DNA of 64,000 nucleotides from Angiostrongylus vasorum. Its lineage: Eukaryota; Nematoda; Chromadorea; Rhabditida; Metastrongylidae. The notes under the pieces are model-generated. The model did no database searches. It was given only the letters and a program-made list of their open reading frames with translations, and was not told the DNA's origin. This document shows positions 1-10,300 of this stretch, in pieces. Position numbers and translations under genes: made by a program. The first letter of the stretch is position 1, and each line of letters opens with the position of its first letter. The stretch covers positions 310,001 through 374,000 of the forward strand of contig JADANN010000123.1 of NCBI GenBank assembly GCA_018806985.1, read 5' to 3'.

Positions 1-75
1 CAATGAAGTCGAGTGCTTGGCGCATCCCCTCAGGGGATTGATCAGCACCGACAGCTTTATCCCTTTATTCTTTAT
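1..75 (+). repeat. SINE-1, 3'-end fragment
   Basis: Matches the 3' end shared by the full-length copies: AATGAAGTCGA.TGC..GGCGCAT followed by GGGATTGATCA and GCTTTATCC. Its 5' part is outside the window. Confidence 0.75.
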
Positions 76-84
76 CCTATATTC

Positions 85-1165
85 TCAACTCTCTTGAAAG
101 CTCCACAAGCTTCTCCTGCTCGGCTATGGAGCTAAATGAGTCATCATGTTGATTTCCTGATCTACATAGACGTTACTTGAGCATTTATTCATTCTGATGA
201 CTGTGAATGAGGCAAACAAAACCAATCCGTTCCTCGTCAACATCGTTTTGTGAGGTTTAACCGAAAAATCAATCTTTCCACAGGATTTATCAAGGTCAAC
301 AAGCATTCGTTCCTCCTGGATAATGTTTGGTGTCATAAGGACGATGTCATCAGCAAAGCGAAGGTGACGTATTTGTCGAGCATCGGTTTTCATCCCCAAA
401 TTATCGCATTCCGTGTTCGCATGACGTTGTCGAGAGTAGCTGTAAATAATTTTGCTGAGATGGTATCGTCTTACCTAACCTCTTTACCTAAATGTTAATG
501 CCGTGATAGAGTAATAATGTTTTGCTTGTGAAATTTTCTAAATAGCTCACGAAGGATCTATAAATGCCGAGTAAAAGCACCTTGATTGTTTACATCTTCC
601 TGCCTGCTTCTGTGTCATCTAACTTAATAGCTTTCTTTAAATCGATGAAAGTAAGAAAGAGAGGTCTTTTGCACTTCACGGCGACACTTTAGATGAGTTT
701 TATTATCGTGTGGATGTGGACCATTGTATTGAATCCTTTTCGAAACCCTGCTTGCTCATATGGCTGTTCTTTGTCCAGTGTTCTGTTAGTCCTGTTTAGG
801 ATGACTCGAGTGAAGAATTTATAGACGACGGACAGCAAGCAGATTGGGCTATCGTTGTCGATGCCATAAATGTCACCTTTCTCAAAAAATGTCACGGTCA
901 CTCTTCTGTTGTATTCTGACAGGTGTGTAGATCTTTAACTGTCGGGATGAAGTGTTGTTCCATTCTTCACCGATCTAACAACATATTGGATTTCGGATGG
1001 CATAGTTAGTGAGAGGACATATCGATCCTATTTTATTTCGTAAGGAGCTTCGGCCATAACTGCCGCTCTTCTCTCTCTAAGATATTCTTTTGTCGCCGCT
1101 GGTGTATTAGCTCGAGTGTTTCTGAAGACAGACGTCTCTTGGTGACTTTCGAACTCTCAGCCTTG
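85..1165 (-). mobile_element. RTE-type non-LTR retrotransposon relic, RT region
   Basis: The minus strand encodes broken pieces of an RTE-clade reverse transcriptase. YEQAGFRKGFNTMVHIHT with the preceding SPICLLSVVYKFFTRV (689-901) is RT palm/finger sequence, and [10 protein letters not shown] (F-A-D-D at 346-357) is the catalytic motif. The same protein is recognisable at 59025-60965, where the DNA aligns clearly (for example around 130-240 against 59590-59700). The frame changes and stops between pieces mean it is dead. It lies antisense to the RdRP gene and immediately upstream of its first traceable exon, so it sits in an intron or interrupts the gene. Confidence 0.85.
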
Positions 1166-1589
1166 ATTATTCCTCATCGATGTGACCAATAATGACATCT
1201 TCCCAAGAGCCGACTAATGTTCTAGATGAATCGCGTTTTAGTATGGTTTTGGTTTTTTTTTTAATTTAGCGGCGTTCTGTCCATTCAATGAGGAATGAAT
1301 TCTTACACGAAGGAGGCGATGTTCTGATCCCGTGTAGAATTTTGGGACAACAACAACATCGGTTATGCAAAACCTATTTACTGTCATGGAGTCTATTTCG
1401 TTATGACACTATGCATTGTGAGGCTTCCACGTCGACCGGTTCGGAGCGGTGCTTTTGCAACCATAAGTTGCTATGAATGGTCTTCGTGGTCAGGACAAAC
1501 TCAAATGGCAGTTTACCCTTTTGGCCTACTCCATTCTAGGCCTACTTATAATGGTTTAAAATCGGAAGTCGCGTTTGCTTTTGCAACAG
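1166..1589. other. no gene recognised
   Basis: Between the RTE relic and the first traceable RdRP exon. Short open frames exist but none resembles the RdRP upstream region; the last 30 bases form the exon A acceptor. Confidence 0.5.
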
Positions 1590-2308
1590 GTGTCCGAAAT
1601 GCAGTCGTACGAGTGTCATTGCCGAGTTACAAATCGTATCGAACAATTGCTCGATGATCAGCTAAGAGGAATGGCAAGATCCATTTTGCGTGAGCATAAC
1701 TGTCGGAGTAAGCTCAAGGAGCTTCCTCAACGTATTGATATAAGTGTGCTGTCGGCGTTAGCAGGATTCCAACTCAGCACTGAGCCCTTCTTCCGATCGC
1801 TTATTAAAGCAAGTATCAAGTTCACTATCAGTATGTGTCGTTCATTTATTATTATTCATTTTTTTGTTCTAATTTTTTTCATTCGTGGAATAAGGGTTTG
1901 TAATCCTTCTTTTCAGCCAAATTGATGCATAAACAACAAATCCAAATACCTCCTGAGAAAGGGCGCACGATGTTTGGAGTCGTAGACGAAACAGGTCAAT
2001 TGCAGTATGGACAAGTTTTCGTCCAGTATACGGCGAATATTGCTCTGAAGATGCCACCCCCCACTGCATCAAAGAAAATTCTCACCGGTATTGACTAATT
2101 ACTTTTGAACAGTTTATACTATTTCATACTGTGTGGGATAAATACAAAGTACTTTTTTCAGGCAAAGTGCTTCTGACGAAAAATCCATGTATAGTTGCTG
2201 GCGATGTCCGAGTTTTTGCTGCTGTGGACATCCCTGCACTACACCACCTGTGTGATGTCGTTGTCTTCCCAATGCACGGTCCGCGACCTCATCCCGACGA
2301 AATGGCAG
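1590..2308 (+). CDS. RdRP exons A-C: N-terminal side of the catalytic domain
   Basis: Exon A (1590-1830) opens behind the acceptor TTTTGCAACAG and encodes [10 protein letters not shown] and later [12 protein letters not shown]. Exon B (1917-2087) encodes [25 protein letters not shown], the conserved 'G.V.DE...L..G.VF.Q' stretch of cellular RdRPs. Exon C (2162-2308) encodes LTKNPC..AGDVR and [20 protein letters not shown], which leads into the metal-binding loop. Introns are short (86 and 74 bases) with GTATGT or GTATTG donors and TTTTCAG acceptors, typical of nematodes. The codon split across each junction gives the expected residue (T, G, G). No start codon is present: at least one upstream exon lies beyond the RTE relic or outside the window. 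Confidence 0.92.
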
Positions 2309-5300
2309 GTGTGTTGGATGTTGTAGTCATAAGCTCTTCTGTTCATATCAAATATCGGTTTTCAGTTGTCTATAGTAGTGTTTGGAGCGACTATCTTGAA
2401 AAGTAGTGTTGATATAAGGCAATGGAGTTCAAGGAATTCCTATGCTATGGGGCTAATGACATTAGTTTTAAAGATGTTTCAACGTCTTGAGAACGTACAC
2501 CGTTCATTTTGCCTTTACTTTACTGAGTAGACTATACATAACCATTTTATAGACTTTATGATGCTGTCTATATCCAGGTTCTGATCTGGATGGAGATGAA
2601 TATGCCGTAATCTGGGATGAGGACCTTCTGTTGGATCATAATGAGAAGCCATTCGACTATACAGCGGAGAAGCCGGTATCTGAATCTATCAATCAGGAAA
2701 CATTGAAGACGGATATGATTGACTTTTTTGTAAAACATATCACCCAAGATTCAATTGGCATGATTTCGACTTCGTACCTTTTCCAAGAAGATCTTTATGG
2801 GATCAATTCTGAGGCAAGTTTTATTTTATATTGAGTTCTATCTAGTGTGAATTTATTACAGGATACAGGTAGGTGATTGTTTTTCGTCCATAGTAGGTAT
2901 CACTGCCTACTTAAAAAGTATGTCCACTGCTGTGAGTGGAGGTGGTTGACTCAATGGAGCTTGTATTCTTTTCAATTTTTTTCCCACAGTTTTCCTTCAC
3001 CCTTGCGGATAGCGTAGGAAGAAAGACCTTTTTCTGAGAGAAATTTAAAACAAGGGCCTCTTTTGGTTTGGTGGAGAGTACGTGAACCCCCGGTATGGGT
3101 GACCGCGGGTTAGACGCCCTTCTGAGATTCCTAGTACTGTTTATAGCTGGACATCCATGTAGTTGTACTTCGGTTGGCACTTTGTTATGTAACAAAAGCA
3201 AAAGAGCTGTACTTACCACTACAAACTCGTTATTGAGATGATATACATAACTGTGGACGTGAAGTCTCAGTGCTCGTCTAAACTGTCCAGCAGATCGCAC
3301 AGTTGAGCTGGGCAAGTGAACATAGAGATTTGGCCTTGGCAGTTGCTCGTGATCTTTCGGAGATTTCAGCATACAGAAGGAACTATCCAGGACACTATGT
3401 TTTTTGTTCTGCTTCAAATCGTTCACGACATTTGTTGGATACGTAGTTACACCTAAGGATTTGTCTTTTTATGTAATTTCCATCCATGTCGACCAATTTT
3501 TTCATCGTATGTGGATTTTTCTTTCACTCTGTTCTAATTTATTTACAATCGACTACATTCCTTCGATTCGTCAAGGTTTCTTCGTAATCGCTTCTGCACC
3601 ATTACTTTTCAAGAGGATGCCGATGTCGTCGGCAAAATGGCGGTTTTGCTGGAACTGTTCTACTTTATATACTCACTTTTCCCAACTTAAAAGCCTCATT
3701 ATTCTTGTCATGCCACAGTTAGCAGCGTCTAGAACAAAGTGTCGTCCTGTTGAGCAATTACGTCAGTGCTTTGTAACGTTGTAGCGTAGTTATGATAGAA
3801 GTCGGCTAGAGTTTTTTTGTAGGATAAACCCATCCCTTATTTGTGAATGGTGCCCATTTGGTGTTCATTTTCACGAAACAAAGACTTTTCCTTAGTTTAT
3901 AAAGGCCAGTACATCAAGTGAAGAGACAACGGCGCTGTAGTTCGATTGCAGTTCTTGACACGAATTTTTGGTCAAAATTTTTGCCGCGAGCTAATTTCGT
4001 TAACTGCAATCCGTAGCTTTTCTAATATGCTGTTAGAAAATTGGCTTCAAAAAATTATGGAGCATATTCGCATTTTTTGTGCTTGAAGATGTTTACAAGG
4101 ATTGACGTGTGCGAAGGCCTAATGAGGCGGATTTGTTTTGAGAATCCATTTTATTAAAACGTTTGAGGTTGGCTTAAAATCTTATATTTCTAACTCATTG
4201 TGGAGATCTCTTTAATGCAGAAATTCCATAACTTCTTACGAAATCAGTTTCCGTTCAGCATGGCGATGTGAGAGGGTTGTTTTTCCTTGTTATCCAATTA
4301 TTCATCTTTCGGCTGTTTCCACTCTGTATTTGCTCCTTGAATTGCCGGTCCTCACTGTTTGTGAGGGTTCCAGCATAATTTCCATTCCTCGGAGATTTGT
4401 TGGTTTAAGCCACTGTGGTTCCCTGAAATCCCGAGGTTAGCTTGGCCAACATCTGCCCCAGGTCTTCACGACCACTATCAATCGCAGCACTTATGGATCA
4501 GAGGTATATTTGCCACCATGCGACTAATTTTATGCCAGGACGGTGGCGGATCCTGGTATTGGTTGACTCTTAGTTGGGCTTCCTGATGGAAATGCCGGAC
4601 TCGGCTTGAGAGTCCCCTAGCTGTAGATCGCAGCCCGACATCCGGGAACTCCTCCCAACTACGATGAGGCGGTGAACCGTTGGAAGGGGTTTTTACTCTA
4701 TACATTACTAAAATTTAAAGCAAAAGCACGGTAGTCTAATGTCGCTTAAATTGAAAAAGTTTTTGTAGTTTCTATCCAGTTGCACGTTCTACCCATTTTA
4801 CGCTTCGTGTAGGTGATCTTAATGTTTATCAGGTGTGTCATCGTTTGGCAGTGAAGATATCGAAGGCGGTGGATTTCGCAAAGACTGGGCTACCACCTGA
4901 TCCACTTGTGAGAGAATGGACGATCGGTATGCTCCAGTTGATAGGTTTCTCTATATAGATCCTTCCTGTTTCCTGGAGTTTACTTTAAATACAGTCGTTG
5001 TTGCGCAGATAAGGACAGTGGTAGAGAGATTCCTCCGGAAAAAAACGAGCGCCGACCAGATTTTCACGGTACGAATGATTTCGATCCCATATACCGTAGT
5101 CCCAGGCTTTTGGGGAGGATTTATAGGTTGGTTTTTTATTGTTATATTAAAAACAAAACTTCTATCGACTATCGTTGTTAAAGCTTCGTATCTTAGCTGC
5201 TTGAAAATTGTCTTTGTTCTATGTGTAAATAGTACAAAGACAGCAATAGAACACATATGATTTTATGGTCCCAAGGTTTATGAAACTAGGAAGCTCAGCT

Positions 5301-7317
5301 TTTGTTCTTTCTACGTCGATGCATTTTTTCCTCAGATTTTGGTCGAGAACTTCTGCGTTACCTCTATGAAATCTTATATAAATATAACTGTGCATGTGTT
5401 CTTAATGAACTATACATTCCACTGCAGATGTTCTTATCACAATCGCACATTAACTTATGCGCTGTAAAGTTAACGTTGATGCCCTTTACTAAATTCTTTT
5501 ATGCAGCCACTATCTTTCTATTTCTAATCGTTTGCGGAGTCTACTAGCCTAAAACTTTAGCGGTTTTAATCACGTTGGTTTTGTAAGACTTCTGCTTAGC
5601 TGATGTTAAGGGAGTTCAAGGCAATCGAGGATGTTCTCAAGGTTTCGGAAGATATCGGTGAACAAGAGGAAATTGAGTGTGACAGATGCCTCATTGTGGA
5701 CGGATGGTTAGCATACAAAGAAAAGGCTGAAGCAGAGTTGTCAAAATACAACGGCCGACTAAGGGTTTGTTATCAGTTCGATTAGAATTTTCCACCTGGC
5801 CTTTTTTTGCTAGTCGAGTATTATTTCAGGCTTTTATGGAGAATTACGGCATAAGGACGGAAGGAGAAATTTTCTCTGGTTGTATCTCAGAGATGAGGAA
5901 TCGCATCTCGGATCGCGATCAGGACGATATGTCGCTTTACAATACAACTGAGATCATTGAAAGGAAAGTGACCTCCCTTTTTCGAGACTTCAGGGAAGAA
6001 TTCTTCAAGGTTTATTATAACTCTTGCTTTCTATTTTTCTACATATTTCTTCATGTGGATGTGGGGTGAACGTTTCAAGGAGTTTGGTGGTTGGGAGTCA
6101 TGTACTCAGAAGAGCGACAAGAGTTTTGCGCTAGAAGAGAACGTTTTCTATCGTACTGCAAACAAACCAACACTAAAAATGCAACAGAAAGCAATAGCTT
6201 ATTATCGTACATGTTATGGTGAGTAGTTGTATTTCACTTAGCTTACTCTCGCCGTACTAGAATAGTGATGGACGGCCAGTTACCTTATTTGTAAAACGAA
6301 TCCGCATTTGGCAGTAATATCTCTTGTCATTATTACAATTTTGGCGTTAGCAGTAATTGCTCATTCTTATTTTTTAAGCAACTAAGTTGTGTTGTTCCTT
6401 CATTGTCGTTTATAAATTTGAAACTAACCAAATTTTATCGTAAACCTATTTCCATTTAATTTCGGTTCAAATGGTCAATGTACCTTGTTTCATTAGTAAG
6501 CTAGCACGAGATTGTTATCAATATTCGTTCTCTGACATTTCGACGTTTTCGTCTTCCTCAGAGCCGGTGATCCGAATCGTTGTCGATGTGATGCTCTGAG
6601 GAGGACGAAGGCGTCGGAACGTTAGCCGAATAAATATTGGTGAAACCTCTTGTTAGCTTATCAATGAAAGATTTTTCTAACCAGATTGTTTGTGTTGTGT
6701 CGATTAAGACGTTTTCATGTATGTAATTTCTTCATTACTTCAAACGTTTGTGCTTCAGATATTTTAGCTTCTATAGTGGAAAGTCAGATTGTGGCTTTAT
6801 TTTTCTTAAATTATCCCATTTGTACAATGTTAGTTCAGAAAGAGCTCAGCAAACACGAGAGAGGATGTTATCGTTCGCATGGATCGCCTACGACATCTTA
6901 GCTGTGGTCAGACAAGAGAATGCGCTCAAAGAAATTGATTCTATTCAGTTCACTACCCCGCTTTACGAAGTGGGTGGCTTCATTTTCCCGAGTTTTCCTT
7001 GGTTTGTTTACCAAATAAAAAGCTTTTCGGGACATTTATTCATGATGCTGCTATTCGCTAACAGAAATTCAGTTGTTTTTTATTTCGTGTAGACAAACCT
7101 TTTTGGTGAAAAAAGCGTGTTGGTTGTAGATGTTGAGAAAGCGCATATCTGACTACTGTGGAGGAAACAAGGCGAAATTTCACTCGTTTACACAGTTTCT
7201 AAATAAGGAGGCTTGTAATCAGTTACGGCTTTACACTGCACATTATCCAGGTATGTATTCATTGGTTTAGCAAGAGATTGATTGTTTTTTGTGACGTGAT
7301 ATATATATATATATGTG

Positions 7318-7372
<55 letters not shown>

Positions 7373-10300
7373 TGCTTTTGAAAATCTCGAAGGAAAGAAT
7401 TAGGGCAGCAAATTTATGGCCAACCGTGTTGTGAAGAAGTGATCGACAAAGAAATCCGTTCTGATTGAACTGGATATCCTTTGGCAATTCACTACGTTAA
7501 TGTTATCATCGGTAAAATACTTCGAGGGCAATTAATGGACTTTTTTTGACTCATAGCGTTTTAGATTTTTATGGTTATGTGGTCATAGTCAAAACGTTTC
7601 TTCGAATTTGTCGTCTTTTTTTCTGCAGGTCTAGACTGCGTTATGTTCATCGTTTCTGAATGGGCTGAGCGGAACGGGCTATTCAGTCTTCGGCTTAACT
7701 GTCACCACCTTTGTCTTATCGTTGTTTTATACGCAACAGGCCGAATTGCAGGAAGCTCGAATATAAATAAACCATTTCTAGAGAAGGTATTTTCACAGAA
7801 TTTTGCGGGCATCTTAGAGTAAAATTTGTTGGCTTTTTATTTACTGCCTTCCTTTTACTAGCTTTCACGGCAGGGTATTGTTTGTAAAACAACCGTAATG
7901 ATGCTGAGATATTTGCAAAACTTGGGACCGCAGGTGTCTGCGGTGGGGAACGAACGCGCTGTTGACCTTTCCGGGAAGTAACGCGCTCACCACCACACCA
8001 TGCGGGTCCTTCGTTTCGCCTGTTTCTCAGTTAGTTCTGTATTTAAAATTTTTGTGTAAATTGTTTGAAAAAAAATGAAATTTGTATTTAAGCTGGAAGA
8101 TTCGCCAATGCTGGAGAGCGTCCCCGAGAAGGTTAATAATGAGAGCCAGATCGAGCTGCTTGTGACATTCTTCGAGTACTTGGCATCTCGTGCTTTTCGC
8201 AAACTGCGACATATCTCGTTCAGTGATTTAGGCTACGCATCGATGTTCTTACGCGGTGAATGGCTGCCATTGCATGAGGTAAGTAGCGATCTTAAAAGGG
8301 CTTCTTTGTTCTGTTAAAGTACGTATTCCTATCGTTTCTGCGTTGATTTACCGATGGTTTCACTCACTAGCTAATCACTAGGTTTCGTGATTAATGAGCA
8401 ACGATGTGAACAGCTTCTGGTTTTAATCTGTTTTCATGTATAACTATGTGGTTTACTTTGTTTGTATACGTTGGATCTGTTGGATTTCATATTACAGTTT
8501 ATTCATAGACTCTCATTAGGTTTTTTGCTGTTTTAAAGCAGTTACCCAGGAGAGAGTGAGTCCGAGTTGCATATGATCGGAGATCGTTACTGCTTTCACT
8601 TTAACTAATATACGTGTCGATTTTTAGTGCATATATACCTAAAGGTAATTGCTCCTTTCAACCTTAAGCACTTTTCAGCTCGAAACGAGCTCTATTAGTT
8701 CGGGGAAAATCGGTAGGGGTCTACAGGTCTTTGTTGAAAAAAGTTCAGTATTTCACTTTTCTACAAAAATGTGGTTCTGATCCTCTCTAGCTCGTAAACC
8801 CTTGTTTTTTCACTGTTTTGCCGAGTGTCCTACCTCGAATAACTTAGTGCTTCAACAAGTAGGATTTCCGCAAGTGGAAGAAGATTAACTACCCAAAGCG
8901 TATCCTTCACATTTGCGACTACTGCGATTCCTCTAACATTTTGGGAATTTTAAATTTCTTCCGATATTCTCCGGAAGTTTTGGTTTTAAACAAACTGGTT
9001 TTTAGATTTTAGAAGAAATGTGCGTACGCTAAGAGCGATTTAACAAGGTTTCTTTCATCATAAGTTTGCCAAGCTTTGGGTTTATCAGCGACTAAATTTT
9101 TCGAAGAATTGCGATTATTGAGAAGTTAGCGTCTTTCATTATGTGATAGTGAAAAAAGAAAAGTTTCCCTGTTCATGTTCGGTTGTTATGTAGACTAATG
9201 TTGGAAATATCTAGCTACTTGGCAAATAGATTTCTTTTAAAGACCTAGATGTTTAGAGTGTTGTTGAGTAGTGATTCCTTTTGTTATAATATTTTTTTTA
9301 TGACATGAATTTTGTCACAATAGTATGTTTCTGGGAAGGATCATCGAAATTTCTAGGCTGCTGTAAGGACGTACTATAACATGGTGTTCAACCTGCAGTT
9401 TGATGAACTGAACGAAAATCGGCCGTCTGATCCGCTTCGGAGTCTGATCATCCGCGAGTGCGAGCCATTTGTTATAGAACTACCTGGTACTGTTTGTTCT
9501 CCCATATTAGACAGTTGTGTTCACTCAGAATCTTGGAATTTCATATTTAAATCTGAAACTAAATCATATTCTTCGTAACAGCGTTATTAAGGCTGAGAGT
9601 GTTGCAGCGCAACGGTTCGAGCTCCCTTACATTACCCAAGTGGTTGTTGCTACCATCCAGGGTGAGTCCAGGGTGAGGCCCCCATCACTACGGTGTTCAC
9701 ATGCTGGTAACAGACCTTTGTGGAAGGATAAGAAGTGCTGACTTGGTAATTGATGGACTCCACTATTCAATGCATGGTCAGAATATTCATTCTGTGATGC
9801 CTGGTGATATCGAACGCATGGCACAGCCAACATGGATTGATCAGCGCGGAGCCCTTCATCCTTTTCTGCTTTAATTACTGATGCCTAAATTTAGAAATTG
9901 TAGACATTTAGAAATAGATTATTCATGACATTGAACTTATTTGCTGCTTAGCACTGCAAGTCATTTAATAGTCATTAGTGTAATGGCTAGCTCTATGTAA
10001 GAAAAGGACGGTGTTCAAGTATCCATTTCTATTGTTATGACCCCTCATCACATGTATTAGTTTGTTGATCCCAACAGTTCTTGCATTCGATTTATTTTCT
10101 ATATTACACCATCTACGAACGTCTTCGAACGCTTTTTGCTCGAAGGTTCGGGTGCTTTTCTTCTTGAGGATTTTCTCATCTTCATCGCGAGTGTCGTAGA
10201 GCTTTGATCGAGTCGTTGTTCCTTGAACAATGAGGTATCCGTGTTAAGGTGTTCTGACATGGATCAGAGAGAGTGGTCTTGTCCCAGACAAATGTGGTGT

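Noticed and set aside
2911..3426. 171-codon minus-strand frame, with a partial counterpart at 20474-20887
   Set aside because: It lies in RdRP intron DNA that was duplicated, so similarity is expected at nucleotide level. The second copy has indels that break the frame and no domain is recognisable.
7188..7487. 99-codon minus-strand frame
   Set aside because: Produced by the (TA)n microsatellite in an RdRP intron and overlapping exon K on the other strand.
9577..9661. Alternative exon O starting after AACAG at 9580, with donor at 9487
   Set aside because: It is phase-legal with exon N but ends in phase 0, which does not fit exon P. The 9592-9661 reading fits both neighbours and looks more like the family.
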